Shown: positions 1-14,126, counted from the first letter of the stretch. The stretch: DNA of 64,000 nucleotides from Rhodanobacter sp. FDAARGOS 1247 (GCF_016889805.1 NZ_CP069535.1:1550001-1614000); one strand, 5' to 3'. Program-made: numbers and translations. The notes: generated by a model not told the origin, from the sequence alone.

Positions 1-3346
<3,346 letters not shown>

Positions 3347-3513
3347 CGGCAATGCCTGTGTGTCGTGATGCGCCGTGGCGCGCAAGTCTGCCTGCGACGT
3401 CCCGGTTCGCCGTGCGCGGCGTCACACAAGGATGACGCATGTCACGCCGGCAGGCATGAGTGCCCGTTATCCTCTGGCCTCGATGGAGATTTGTCGACCG
3501 GGGATCAGGGAAG

Positions 3514-4734
3514 ATGACGGGACTGCAGGGCGCATGGATCGAGCTGGAACGCTGGGCTGCTCGCCGCGTTTCTGCGGTAAGGGGTGATGCCATCCTGATC
3601 GCGGCGCGCAGCTTCTGCCTCAGGGAGGCATTGACGCAATCGGCTCATCAGGCTGCCGAACAGATCGAACACGACTTTCATGATCTGGATGTCGCCGCGA
3701 TCGCCCGGGAGATCGCCCGCTTGCTGGCCGAATGCCTGGCGATCATGGTCGCAACCACCGGCATCGGCGCGCTGCTCGGTGGCGTCGCGGGATTTTTCGG
3801 CGGTTTCGGAGCCGGCGCCGCACCGGGTGCGGTGGCGGGTGCGGCGCTGGGCGCGGAAGCCGGCGAATGGATACTCGCCGTGCTGGGCCTGAAGGCGTTG
3901 GCCGAATTCGTCGTGGAAGGCCTGCCAGCCATCGGGCGCACCTATTGGAGCGGTATTCGCGAAGCGTGGCTGGCCGCTGCTCCGCCACCGTTGCCCCAGG
4001 GGCAACCGCACATCAATGCCTTCGCCATCCGGCATGCGGCCAGCCTGCTTGCCCGCGGTCACGTGGCAATGTTCGTCCTGTTGTTGATGGCGATTGTCGC
4101 TTACGTCAGCAAGGGGCGCGGCAGCATGCGGGAACTCGCCGAAAAGGCCAGCAATGGTCGTTTGGGGCGCAAGTTCGGCGAATGGTTGTTGCGAAATGAG
4201 TCGAAGCTCAGGGCAGACCCGCGGTTGCGGCCTGTCCGTCAGGAGTCGACGACAGCAAGGCCTGCGAGAGAGCAATCGTCCGATGATTTCGCGCGCGTTC
4301 GGCGAAACGCTCCACCAAGGAATACAAGAGAGGCGCCAAAGCCGGAAACAAGGACGGAGAAAAGCGTATGGGACATGCCTCCCGGGGAGCGCGGAATCGC
4401 GATTGAATCCCGATTGGCGAAATCCGAATACAGTCCGGCCAATGGCTGGTATCGCGTGGGCGCTGAGCGGGGAGGCTACTTTCCGCTGGTGGACTTTCAG
4501 CAAGGAGATACGCTGGTCAGCCTGAAAACGGTGGACACCACAGGTGCCTCATGGCTGGGACGGCTGGAAAGCCACATCGATGATCTCGCCACCAACGGTG
4601 CCACGGTTGACGGCCAACCGGCGAACATGGTGCTCGATCTGCGGGTTCAGCCCGGCGGTGCGCAAGCGGCATCCGGGCTTATCGATTACGGTCAGCGCCA
4701 AGGCGTCACGGTCATAGTCAAGGAATTCAATTGA
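3514..4734 (+). CDS. putative polymorphic toxin with PD-(D/E)XK-like nuclease tail
   Basis: This is a 406-residue modular protein. Residues 83-118 are strikingly glycine/alanine rich (GALLGGVAGFFGGFG) and a likely membrane helix spans 183-199. A basic, proline-rich low-complexity linker follows (235-288), then a compact C-terminal domain (289-406). That domain carries E298, D327 and K338 in the order E...D...SLKTVDT, resembling the EC869-type CdiA toxin, a PD-(D/E)XK-fold DNase. From memory the N-terminal half resembles DUF6861 proteins; this is unverified. No signal peptide, VgrG or PAAR region is seen. The start is ATG at 3514 after an AGGGAA-like site. The stop overlaps the next ATG by one base, as in toxin/immunity pairs. 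Nuclease activity is inferred. Confidence 0.7.
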   Translation: MTGLQGAWIELERWAARRVSAVRGDAILIAARSFCLREALTQSAHQAAEQIEHDFHDLDVAAIAREIARLLAECLAIMVATTGIGALLGGVAGFFGGFGAGAAPGAVAGAALGAEAGEWILAVLGLKALAEFVVEGLPAIGRTYWSGIREAWLAAAPPPLPQGQPHINAFAIRHAASLLARGHVAMFVLLLMAIVAYVSKGRGSMRELAEKASNGRLGRKFGEWLLRNESKLRADPRLRPVRQESTTARPAREQSSDDFARVRRNAPPRNTREAPKPETRTEKSVWDMPPGERGIAIESRLAKSEYSPANGWYRVGAERGGYFPLVDFQQGDTLVSLKTVDTTGASWLGRLESHIDDLATNGATVDGQPANMVLDLRVQPGGAQAASGLIDYGQRQGVTVIVKEFN

Positions 4735-5459
4735 TGAACAAAAACGCTGAGCAAGTCGAGCTGATCTTTGCGATGGATTCGCTCGCTGCCGACGATGCAG
4801 CCAACCGACTCATCGGTGCCCTGCATCTGCGAGACAAGTCGGTCACGCTTTACGAAGAGCCGATGCCAGCCCAGGCTGCCATCGGCAGGATTGCGATGGA
4901 GGGAAAGCCGTCCTTCAAGATCGGGGCGGACGCTGTATCGATTCACTTTTCGACCATGCGTGCGTTTCAACTGCAGTCAGTGACGGTCAGCATGGGTGAA
5001 CCTTGCCCGCTTGCCGCCTGGCAGGAAGTCGTGGGCTCCTTGCTTGGCTGCGAAGGGTTTGTTCAGGCGTGCCTCGTAAACAGTGACTATTCGTTCTGGC
5101 AGAACGCGGCAGATCCGCTTCAGTATCAGGTTGCAGGCAGGAGTATGGCGGGCTTGCCGATGATTTCGAACGGATTGCCTGCGCCGCTGCAAAAGCTGGT
5201 CGTCGATACGTCCGGCAACCCTGGACGAAGAAGCCTCAAAGGCGGTTACGTCGAAATGGTCGGTCATGTCATGTGGTTTGGTCCCCGTTTCTGGGCACTC
5301 AGGGGTACGTTTCGACGGGACAAATTGCTCGCGTGCTCCGACTTTCGAACCAGCGAGATGCGTCATGGCGTACTGCGTATGGTTGCCGCGGAAACGCCTT
5401 TCAATGACGAAAGCAGCGGGCCAACCCAGGATCGTTTGCGAAAATTGTTGTTCGAGTGA
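4734..5459 (+). CDS. hypothetical protein, first immunity candidate
   Basis: I do not recognise the family of this 241-residue soluble protein. ATG at 4734 overlaps the toxin stop codon by one base (TGATG), which implies translational coupling and makes it the first immunity candidate. It has no signal peptide or membrane helix. The C-terminal half contains an aromatic stretch, GHVMWFGPRFWALRG, and ends in a basic helix. A TTG three bases upstream could serve as an alternative start. Base composition is visibly less GC-rich than the surrounding housekeeping genes, as for its two neighbours. The immunity role is inferred only from position and coupling. Confidence 0.6.
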   Translation: MNKNAEQVELIFAMDSLAADDAANRLIGALHLRDKSVTLYEEPMPAQAAIGRIAMEGKPSFKIGADAVSIHFSTMRAFQLQSVTVSMGEPCPLAAWQEVVGSLLGCEGFVQACLVNSDYSFWQNAADPLQYQVAGRSMAGLPMISNGLPAPLQKLVVDTSGNPGRRSLKGGYVEMVGHVMWFGPRFWALRGTFRRDKLLACSDFRTSEMRHGVLRMVAAETPFNDESSGPTQDRLRKLLFE

Positions 5460-5499
5460 TGCCGGATACCGATTTGGCGTTGCGGGAGGCAGGCATCCG

Positions 5500-5922
5500 A
5501 TGGAATGCGTGATCGCTTTGCACAAGGGCGTGGATCGTCTTCTCTTCGGAATGTCCGCGTCGCAAGTCAGGGCCCTGCTGCATGCCAGGTTCAACTCGTT
5601 CAAGCGCAGCCCGGATGCCGCGCATCCCATTGACCACTTCGTCGAAGTGGGATTGTTCGCCCATTACGACAGGGCCGGACATCTCGAGGCGATCGAACTT
5701 GCCTCGCCGGCAGCGGCTGGACTCTACGGCATCAACTTGTTGGGCATGGGTTTCGACGAGGCCGTGAAGTACCTGAAGTCCAGGGACCCTCAGCTGCAGC
5801 ATGAGGTCGACGGCGCGATCTCCCTGGCGCTGGGGCTAGGCCTTTACGCGCCGCATGCGGAAGGCGACCCGAAAGCCCCGGCGGAAAGCGTGCTCGTGGT
5901 TGCGCGAGGCTACTACGACTGA
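5500..5922 (+). CDS. small hypothetical protein, second immunity candidate
   Basis: This is a 140-residue soluble protein beginning with ATG at 5500, 10 bases after a GGGAGG ribosome-binding site. The reading frame is open further upstream to 5266, but that part overlaps the preceding gene and has no good start. Residues 14-24 (LLFGMSASQVRALL region) resemble the opening of several small immunity-type proteins, where a LxFGMSxxxV motif precedes an acidic fold. It sits 40 bases after the preceding gene on the same strand and is followed by a convergent ABC exporter. It could be the true immunity partner of the PD-(D/E)XK tail, with the 4734 gene an accessory, or the reverse. Confidence 0.6.
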   Translation: MECVIALHKGVDRLLFGMSASQVRALLHARFNSFKRSPDAAHPIDHFVEVGLFAHYDRAGHLEAIELASPAAAGLYGINLLGMGFDEAVKYLKSRDPQLQHEVDGAISLALGLGLYAPHAEGDPKAPAESVLVVARGYYD

Positions 5923-5946
5923 GTGGTTGCCACGGTCGTCACGACC

Positions 5947-7791
<1,845 letters not shown>

Positions 7792-7803
7792 GTGGGGAGG
7801 ATA

Positions 7804-7833
7804 TCGGAAGCGCGCGATGACGCGCGAAGCTTC
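7804..7833. terminator. imperfect hairpin between ABC exporter and msrA
   Basis: TCGGAAG-CGCGCG faces CGCGCG-AAG-CTTCCGA around an ATGA loop, with a three-base bulge in the right arm. It lies between the end of msrA and the start of the ABC gene, both on the minus strand. It may end msrA transcription, but no clear T-run follows. Confidence 0.4.
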
Positions 7834-7903
7834 CGAGATGGGGGCCGTGCCGCCTCATGCAACCCGAGGCGGGAAGACATCGGCAATGCAGCGCCAGATC
7901 GCT

Positions 7904-8614
7904 TCAGTGCAGCTGGACTTCCACCAGATGTTGCGGAGTCTGGTAGAGCTCGGGAAACAGCTGCCGCAGGTGGGCGACCTTGGGCGCATCGTTGAACACG
8001 ATGTACGGGTTGTTCGGATGCAGGTCGTAATAGTGCTGGTGGTAAGCCTCGGCCGGATAGAAGGCCTTGAGCGGCACCACCCGGGTGACGATCGGTGCGC
8101 CGAACGCGTTGATGGAGGTCAGCTGGGCGATGTAGCCGGTGGCGATCTTCCGCTGCTCGTCGTTGGCGTAGAACACCACCGAGCGATACTGCGCCCCGCT
8201 GTCGGGGCCTTGCCGATTGAGCTCGGTGGGGTTGAGCGCGACGGAGAAGAACACCTGCAGCAACTGGCCGTAGCTGACCCGGGATGGATCGAATTCCACC
8301 TTCACCGATTCGGCGTGGCCGGTGTCGCCGTTGCCGACCTCTTCGTAGTGCGCGGTATCGGCGTCGCCACCGGAATAGCCGGCGGTGACCCGCTGCACGC
8401 CCTTGATGCGTTCGAACACCGCCTCGATGCCCCAGAAGCAGCCGCCGGCGAACACGGCGACTTCGTTGTGCGCGGTCGAATGGGCGGCATCGACGGCGGG
8501 AGCGGGCAGTCGTGCCAGCTCGCCGGCAACCGCCGTGGGCTGGCAGGCGGCGAGGCCGGTAAGCAGGATGGCGCCGAGAAGCGGGAACAGGCGAAACGCA
8601 CGATGGCGGAACAT
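7904..8614 (-). CDS. msrA: peptide methionine sulfoxide reductase A, exported lipoprotein
   Basis: This enzyme reduces methionine-S-sulfoxide in oxidised proteins. The catalytic motif GGCFWGIE (cysteine near residue 57) and the family signature TGHAESVKVEFDP are present. Later EAYHQHYYDLHP matches the usual C-terminal region. The 236-residue product starts at ATG 8614 with a basic, hydrophobic leader ending LLTGLAAC, a lipobox. It should therefore act in the periplasm, anchored to a membrane. No MsrB domain is fused or adjacent. The frame extends upstream to 8728 but that part lacks a plausible start and would bury the lipobox. Confidence 0.93.
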   Translation of the reverse strand: MFRHRAFRLFPLLGAILLTGLAACQPTAVAGELARLPAPAVDAAHSTAHNEVAVFAGGCFWGIEAVFERIKGVQRVTAGYSGGDADTAHYEEVGNGDTGHAESVKVEFDPSRVSYGQLLQVFFSVALNPTELNRQGPDSGAQYRSVVFYANDEQRKIATGYIAQLTSINAFGAPIVTRVVPLKAFYPAEAYHQHYYDLHPNNPYIVFNDAPKVAHLRQLFPELYQTPQHLVEVQLH

Positions 8615-8800
8615 GGGCAACCTCGCGGACGAAAGGCATGCACAGGCACGGCATGCATGGAGGGGTACGCACAACGGACGGCAACGGATGCCTGTCGTTT
8701 CTGCGCGCTCACCTGGTGATTCGCCCACCGCTCATCCGCGGTTACATGCAGGCGCGCGGCGCGCTGGCTACCATGGGCGTCGACCTGACCGGAGAGCGGC

Positions 8801-9619
8801 GTGCCTGAAGCCATCGACCTGAACGCCTATCTGCACCGCGTGGGCTGGACCGGACCGATTGCGGTCGACCTGGCCACGCTGGGCGGGCTGGCCATCGCGC
8901 ACGTGGCCTCGATTCCGTTCGCCAATCTCGACCCGCTGATGGGCCGGCCGGTGGAGCTGGGCCTGGCGGCGCTGCAGCGCAAGCTGGTGGACGAAGGCCG
9001 CGGCGGCTACTGCTTCGAGCAGAACCTGCTGTTCGAGGCCGTGCTGCGCGAAATCGGCTTCGAGGTCAGCGGCCTGATCGCCCGCGTGCTGTGGGGGCAT
9101 CCGGAAGACTTGGAAACCCCGCAGACCCACATGCTGCTGCACGTCGTGCTGGCTGGCGAGAGCTGGCTGGTCGACGTGGGCTTCGGTGGCCACGTGCTCA
9201 CCGGCGCGCTGCGCCTGCTTCCTGATGTCGAGCAGGCCACCGGCCACGAGCCGTTCCGCCTGCTGCAGCACGACGCCGAGTGGCGCATGCAGTCGCTGTC
9301 CCGTGGCGAGTGGCGAACGTTGTACCGCTTCGACCTGCACCCGGTGCCGATGGTCGATTACGTGGTGGCCAACCACTACGTGTCGACGCATGCCGCTTCG
9401 CGCTTCGTGGGCAACCTGCTGCTCGGGCGCACCACGGCGGAGCGGCGGCTGGGCCTGCTCAATTACGACTACACCGAGCGTCGCATCGGCCAGGAACCGG
9501 TGCGCCGCCGCCTGCATGACGTGGCCGAGTTGCGCGCGGTGATGGAAGGTGAATTCCTGCTGCGGCTTCCCGTCGACGCGGACTTCGATCGCCGGCTGGA
9601 CGAACTGCCGCGCGGCTGA
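8801..9619 (+). CDS. nat: arylamine N-acetyltransferase
   Basis: This enzyme transfers an acetyl group from acetyl-CoA to arylamines, hydrazines or related substrates. The 272-residue length is typical. The catalytic triad is visible as C71 (RGGYCFEQN), H110 (QTHMLL) and D125 (WLVDVGFGG), with the spacing of the Salmonella enzyme (C69, H107, D122). The start is GTG at 8801 after GGAGAG; upstream ATGs are out of frame. It is divergent from msrA across a 186-base gap in which I see no other gene. Confidence 0.93.
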   Translation: MPEAIDLNAYLHRVGWTGPIAVDLATLGGLAIAHVASIPFANLDPLMGRPVELGLAALQRKLVDEGRGGYCFEQNLLFEAVLREIGFEVSGLIARVLWGHPEDLETPQTHMLLHVVLAGESWLVDVGFGGHVLTGALRLLPDVEQATGHEPFRLLQHDAEWRMQSLSRGEWRTLYRFDLHPVPMVDYVVANHYVSTHAASRFVGNLLLGRTTAERRLGLLNYDYTERRIGQEPVRRRLHDVAELRAVMEGEFLLRLPVDADFDRRLDELPRG

Positions 9620-9620
9620 T

Positions 9621-9884
9621 TCAACCGGGGCGGCGGGCCTGCGGGCGGCCGTCGTCGTAGCCTTCCGGGTCGGCCAGCACGTGGATCTCCACGTCGTCGA
9701 TGGTGGCCACCTGGCCTGCGTGGATCTTGCAGGTCTTGCGCAGCTCGACCTTGCCGTCCACCGATACCGCGCCGGTGGCCACGATCGCCTTGCCGGCGCC
9801 GCCGCTGTCGCACAGGCCGACCAGCTTCAACAGCATGTTGAGCTCGACGTAGTCGCCTTCCAGTTCGAATTCGATGGTTTGCAT
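9621..9884 (-). CDS. small S4-domain RNA-binding protein (YbcJ-like)
   Basis: This is an 87-residue protein that is almost entirely one S4 RNA-binding fold. It includes LKLVGLCDSGGAGKAIV and GAVSVDGKVELRKTCKI, where basic residues contact structured RNA. Stand-alone S4 proteins of this size (YbcJ and relatives) are thought to be ribosome-associated, but the exact target is unclear. The start is ATG at 9884; a longer frame to 10007 overlaps the barstar gene and has no support. The stop lies immediately after the convergent nat gene. Confidence 0.88.
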   Translation of the reverse strand: MQTIEFELEGDYVELNMLLKLVGLCDSGGAGKAIVATGAVSVDGKVELRKTCKIHAGQVATIDDVEIHVLADPEGYDDGRPQARRPG

Positions 9885-9912
9885 GGGTTTGCCGTGGATG
9901 GATGATCCGCGC

Positions 9913-10356
9913 TCAGGCGGGAGGGTGGGCGGGCTCGAACGCGCTGTCGGGCAGCGCCAGGAACGCGAACCAGGGACGATCGTGTTCTTCGCCGAAGGTG
10001 GCGGCATCGTCGAGCATGCCCAGCAGGATGTCGTAGTCGGCGCCGGCCGCTTCGCGCAATTCGTCGACGTGCTCGAACAGCAGCACGTAGCCCCACGACG
10101 GCATCCAGCCCAGGTCGCGCAGGCAGTCGGCCAGTGCGTCCCAGTTGTAGCCGAAGCTGGCGGGCAGCTGCAGCGACACGGCCAGCCGGCGCAGCAGTTC
10201 GTCCTTGTCGCGACAGCCGGCCAGGTCGGTGCGGCACACGCACAGGTCGTCGCGGGTGGCGGCGCGATCGAGCCGGTCGATGTCGTCGGCGCCGACGAAG
10301 TACACCCCGCTCTGGCTGGGCCGGGTCAGGTCCAGGTCGAAACGCTGCGCACTCAT
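9913..10356 (-). CDS. barstar family RNase inhibitor
   Basis: This 147-residue protein is expected to bind and block the adjacent barnase-like RNase. The barstar fold is seen in LRRLAVSLQLPASFGYNWDALADCLRDLGW. The central region resembles the barstar helix that plugs the RNase active site (NWDALADCL, with acidic residues nearby). ATG at 10356 overlaps the RNase stop (ATGA), so the two genes are translationally coupled. It has no signal peptide and is therefore cytoplasmic, as expected for protection against RNase that fails to be exported. Confidence 0.9.
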   Translation of the reverse strand: MSAQRFDLDLTRPSQSGVYFVGADDIDRLDRAATRDDLCVCRTDLAGCRDKDELLRRLAVSLQLPASFGYNWDALADCLRDLGWMPSWGYVLLFEHVDELREAAGADYDILLGMLDDAATFGEEHDRPWFAFLALPDSAFEPAHPPA

Positions 10357-10793
10357 CGCGCCACCTCGAAGCGGCGGAAGCTGCGGTAGTGGTCGTCGGT
10401 GTAGTACCACTCCGCCGGCGGCGTGCCGCCGGTGACGATGCGGCGCGCACCGCGGGTGCGTGCGCCCGGTGTCTCCACCGTGTATTCGTGGTAATAGCCG
10501 CGCGGCTGTTTCGGCAGCAGGCCTTCGTAATTGCCGAACACGGCGCCGTCCTGGCTGTGCTCGAACGGACCGCCGCGGTTGATCCGCTGCACCATCTCGC
10601 GCGCCTGCGCCGGCAGCGAGGCGTCGCCCGAGGTGTCGCCCGCCTCGGCGCCTTGCGGCGCGCGCGTGGCAGCCTCGCCGCCCGCATGGGTCGGGGTGGG
10701 TGCGATCGTGCGCGGCGTGCCGGCGTGGCGGTTCCACATCGTCACTGCAAGAATGACGATCGCCAGCAGGAGCAATGGTTTGAGTCGGCGCAT
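10353..10793 (-). CDS. exported barnase-like ribonuclease
   Basis: This 146-residue protein belongs to the guanyl-specific microbial RNase superfamily. An N-terminal hydrophobic segment (residues 5-19) directs export or anchors the protein. A low-complexity spacer (about 25-60) precedes the RNase domain (about 60-146). The catalytic residues align with barnase: E103 (YYHEYTV) as general base, R117/R118 (ARRIVTG) for phosphate binding, and H135 (TDDHYRSF) as general acid. The coupled barstar gene immediately downstream supports the call. The role could be nutrient RNA scavenging or competition; the sequence does not decide. Confidence 0.9.
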   Translation of the reverse strand: MRRLKPLLLLAIVILAVTMWNRHAGTPRTIAPTPTHAGGEAATRAPQGAEAGDTSGDASLPAQAREMVQRINRGGPFEHSQDGAVFGNYEGLLPKQPRGYYHEYTVETPGARTRGARRIVTGGTPPAEWYYTDDHYRSFRRFEVAR

Positions 10794-10942
10794 GGGCTCG
10801 CGGAGCAGCAGAAGGCGCGGCGAGCTTAGCAGGCGCCGGAGCGTCGGCGGACTAGCCGGCTTCCTTCATCGCAGGAAATTACGCACACTCGGGCTTCCCT
10901 GGACGCAGCCTTCGCGCCGTCCGCCCGAATCCTGGAGTCTGG

Positions 10943-12496
10943 ATGAGCACTTCCCCCGACCACGCCACGGGCCGTTTGCCGCGGCAGATTGGCTACATCA
11001 TCGGCAACGAAGGCTGCGAGCGCTTCTCGTTCTACGGGATGCGCAACATCCTCACGCCGTTCCTGATCACCACCTTGCTGCTGTACATGCCCGAGGGGCA
11101 GCGCATCCTGGCGGCGAAGGACATCTTCCACACCTTCGTGATCGGCGTGTACTTCTTCCCGTTGCTGGGCGGCTGGCTCAGCGACCGCTTCTTCGGCAAG
11201 TACAACACCGTGCTGTGGATGAGCCTGGTCTACTGCGCGGGCCACGCCTGCCTGGCGATCTTCGAGCACAACCGGCTGGGCTTCTTCACCGGGCTGGCGC
11301 TGATCGCGCTGGGCGCGGGCGGCATCAAGCCGCTGGTGGCGTCGTTCGTGGGCGACCAGTTCGACCAGTCGAACAAGCACCTGGCGAAGATGGTGTTCGA
11401 CGCGTTCTACTGGATCATCAACTTCGGCTCGTTCTTCGCGTCCTTGCTGATGCCGCTGTTCCTGCGCCACTACGGTGCGGCGGTCGCGTTCGGCATTCCC
11501 GGTGGCCTGATGTTCATCGCCACCGTGGTGTTCTGGCTGGGCCGCAGGCAGTACGTGATGGTGCCGCCGGGGCCGCCCGACCGGGACGCATTCTCGCGGG
11601 TGGTCCGCACCGCCTTGCTGGCGCAGCGGCCCGGCCAGGCGCGGCCCGGCTTGTGGGTCGCGGCGGTGGCCGTGGCTCTGGCGCTGGCTTCGTTCGCGCT
11701 GGTGCCGTCGCTGGGTTTCGTGATCTGCGCATGCATCGCGCTGGTGCTGCTGATCGGCGGCGTGGGCGGCGGCGCGTGGCTGCAGATGGATCGCGCGCGC
11801 GGCCTGCATCCGGATCACGCCGTCGATGGCGCACGCAACGTGCTGCGGGTGCTGGTGATCTTCGCGCTGACCACGCCGTTCTTCTCGCTGTTCGACCAGA
11901 AAGCCTCGACCTGGGTGGTGCAGGGTGGCGAGATGACCATGCCTTCATGGTTCGTGCCCGCGCAAATGCAGGCGCTGAATCCGCTGCTGGTGATGCTGCT
12001 GATCCCGTTCAACAACTTCGTGCTGTATCCGCTGTTGCGCCGGCTCGGCTACGAGCCCACCGCGCTGCGCCGGATGACGGCGGGCATCGCCTTCAGCGGC
12101 CTGGCCTGGATCGTGGTGGGCGGGTTGCAGATGGTGATCGACGGCGGTGATCCGCTCTCCATCGTGTGGCAGGTGCTGCCGTATGCGCTGCTGACCTTCG
12201 GCGAGGTGCTGGTGTCGGCGACCGGGCTGGAGTTTGCCTACAGCCAGGCGCCTACCTCGATGAAGGGCGTGGTGATGAGCTTCTGGAACCTCACCACCAC
12301 AGTCGGCAACCTGTGGGTGCTGCTGGCCAACGCGGCGGTGCGCAACGACACGGTAACCGGGTCGATCGCCACCAGCGGGCTCAGCATCACCGCCTTCCAG
12401 ATGTTCTTCTTCGCGGCGTTCGCGCTGCTCGCCGCGCTGGCGTTCGGCCTGTATGCGCGGCGTTACCGCGAGGTGGATTACTACCGGCCGGCCTGA
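10943..12496 (+). CDS. proton-dependent oligopeptide transporter (POT/PTR2)
   Basis: This is a 517-residue inner-membrane importer of di- and tripeptides driven by the proton gradient. The POT signature is present as NEGCERFSFYGMR (about residues 22-34), followed by the second family motif GAGGIKPLVASFVGDQFD (about 127-145). Multiple hydrophobic segments fit the usual 12-14 helices. The start is ATG at 10943 after CTGGAGTCTGG. It is divergent from the RNase/barstar pair and convergent with the DUF72 gene. Confidence 0.93.
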   Translation: MSTSPDHATGRLPRQIGYIIGNEGCERFSFYGMRNILTPFLITTLLLYMPEGQRILAAKDIFHTFVIGVYFFPLLGGWLSDRFFGKYNTVLWMSLVYCAGHACLAIFEHNRLGFFTGLALIALGAGGIKPLVASFVGDQFDQSNKHLAKMVFDAFYWIINFGSFFASLLMPLFLRHYGAAVAFGIPGGLMFIATVVFWLGRRQYVMVPPGPPDRDAFSRVVRTALLAQRPGQARPGLWVAAVAVALALASFALVPSLGFVICACIALVLLIGGVGGGAWLQMDRARGLHPDHAVDGARNVLRVLVIFALTTPFFSLFDQKASTWVVQGGEMTMPSWFVPAQMQALNPLLVMLLIPFNNFVLYPLLRRLGYEPTALRRMTAGIAFSGLAWIVVGGLQMVIDGGDPLSIVWQVLPYALLTFGEVLVSATGLEFAYSQAPTSMKGVVMSFWNLTTTVGNLWVLLANAAVRNDTVTGSIATSGLSITAFQMFFFAAFALLAALAFGLYARRYREVDYYRPA

Positions 12497-12504
12497 CCTG
12501 CGGA

Positions 12505-13338
12505 TTACGCCGCGGCATCGACGCGCTTTTGCAGCGCCATCGCGGCGGCCGGGTTGCGGTGCTTGGCGGCGCTGATGAAGAACACGAACACGTCGCGCGG
12601 CGAGGCCTTTTTCTGCAACGCCGCGACGTGCGGCAGTTCGGCGACGTCATTGCCGGCGGCCCAGTCGCGTGCATGCCCGGCCCAGCGATCCAGCTCGGCC
12701 GGAGCGTAACCGGCGGGGTGGTCGTCTTCGCTGCGCATCAGCCGGGCGTAGCTGAAATCGCCGGTGAGGTCGGCCAGCGACGGGTACTTCGGCGAATCGG
12801 TGAACACGGTAGGGATGCGGTGGCTGCGCGCCAGTTCCACGTACGCGGCGTCGAGGAAGCTGGGGTGGCGCACTTCCAGCACGTGGCGCAGCGGCTGGCC
12901 GTCCAGTTCGCGGGGCAGGGTATCGAGGAAGGCGTCCAGGTCGTCGGCGTCGAACGGCCGCGACGGCGACAACTGCCACAGGATCGGCCCCAGCCGGTCG
13001 CCCATTTCCGCCAGGCCGCCATGGATGAAACCGCTGGCGCCCCTGGTCGCGTCGGCCAGGCGCCGGCTTTCCACCACGTAGCGCGGCGCCTTCAGCGAGA
13101 ACACGAAACCTTCCGGCGTTTCCTTCGCCCACTTCGCGTAGGTGGCGGGCTTCTGCGCGCCGTAGAAGGTGCCGTTGATCTCGATCGCGCGCAGCTGGCG
13201 GCTGGCGTATTCCAGCTCGCGCCGCTGCACCAGCTTCGGCGGATAGAAGTTGTCGCGCCACGGCGCGTAGGTCCAGCCGCCGATGCCCACGCGGACGGTC
13301 GGGCCGTGCTGGGGCCGGGTGGCAAACAGGTCGTTCAT
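12505..13338 (-). CDS. DUF72 family protein
   Basis: This 277-residue protein matches DUF72 throughout. It opens with VRVGIGGWTYAPWRDNFYPP and has EINGTFYG (about residue 60) and LEVRHPSFLD (about 155), the recurring family motifs. DUF72 has a TIM-barrel fold of unknown biochemical function. It may act on nucleic acid or a sugar phosphate, but nothing here shows this. ATG at 13338 overlaps the stop of the upstream PAP2 gene (ATGA), so the two are likely co-translated. Confidence 0.9.
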   Translation of the reverse strand: MNDLFATRPQHGPTVRVGIGGWTYAPWRDNFYPPKLVQRRELEYASRQLRAIEINGTFYGAQKPATYAKWAKETPEGFVFSLKAPRYVVESRRLADATRGASGFIHGGLAEMGDRLGPILWQLSPSRPFDADDLDAFLDTLPRELDGQPLRHVLEVRHPSFLDAAYVELARSHRIPTVFTDSPKYPSLADLTGDFSYARLMRSEDDHPAGYAPAELDRWAGHARDWAAGNDVAELPHVAALQKKASPRDVFVFFISAAKHRNPAAAMALQKRVDAAA

Positions 13339-14126
13339 GGTGATGTCTCCGGCAGCGGTTGGCGCAGGGTTTCGGCGACCACGATGCACACCACCAGCCA
13401 CGCCGCGCCCGCGGCATAACCGGCCATCACGTCGCTGAAGTAATGCACCTGCAACAGGATGCGGCTGATCCCGATCATCCCGATCAGCAGCACGGCGGCG
13501 GCGATGATGGCGCGGTGGAAACGCGGCGTCAGCCGCAACAGCACATAGGCCAGCATGCCGTAGAACACCATCGCGCCGAACGCGTGGCCGCTGGGGAAGC
13601 TCCAGCCCGGCTCGACGATGAAGCCGTGGTCATGCAGCGGCCGCACCCGCTGGAACAGCGCCTTGAGCCCGCCGTTGATCGGCAGGATGCCGAACAGCGC
13701 GATGATCCACGCGCCAGCCAGTCGCCGATGTCTGCGCCACAGCAAGAACACGGCGATCACGGCGGACAGCGGCGCCACCCACAGCAGGTCGCCCAGGTGG
13801 GTGAGCATGGCGATCGCGCGCAGTACCGGCGTCGGCAACTGCGCGCGCAGTTGTTCGGCCAGCCCGGTGTCGAAACCCGGCAGCCTGCCGCCTTGCTGCG
13901 CGTTGACCGCGAAGGCAATGGCGGTGAAGGCCAGGGCCAGCACCAGCGCCAGCAGCAGGCCGACGTGCCGGCGCAGCACCACCGCCGGCTCGCCCCGATG
14001 GCGTGCGCGGTGCTGCCAGCGCGCGTTGTGCTGCCAGGCCAGGTCGCCGGCCAGCAGGGCCAGCAGCAACAGCAGCGCCCACAGCAGCAGCGCGTGCGCC
14101 GCGATCCATTCCGGCATGGCGTCCAT
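13335..14126 (-). CDS. PAP2-family membrane phosphatase
   Basis: This 263-residue integral membrane protein has the three PAP2 active-site motifs in order: KALFQRVRP, FPSGHAFG and SRILLQVHYFSD. The family removes phosphate from lipid phosphates such as undecaprenyl pyrophosphate, phosphatidic acid or lipid A; the substrate here is not determined. Two N-terminal helices precede a region facing the periplasm. ATG at 14126 is preferred because a GGAAA site lies 10 bases upstream; the alternative ATG at 14117 loses three residues. It is coupled to the DUF72 gene. Confidence 0.88.
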   Translation of the reverse strand: MDAMPEWIAAHALLLWALLLLLALLAGDLAWQHNARWQHRARHRGEPAVVLRRHVGLLLALVLALAFTAIAFAVNAQQGGRLPGFDTGLAEQLRAQLPTPVLRAIAMLTHLGDLLWVAPLSAVIAVFLLWRRHRRLAGAWIIALFGILPINGGLKALFQRVRPLHDHGFIVEPGWSFPSGHAFGAMVFYGMLAYVLLRLTPRFHRAIIAAAVLLIGMIGISRILLQVHYFSDVMAGYAAGAAWLVVCIVVAETLRQPLPETSP

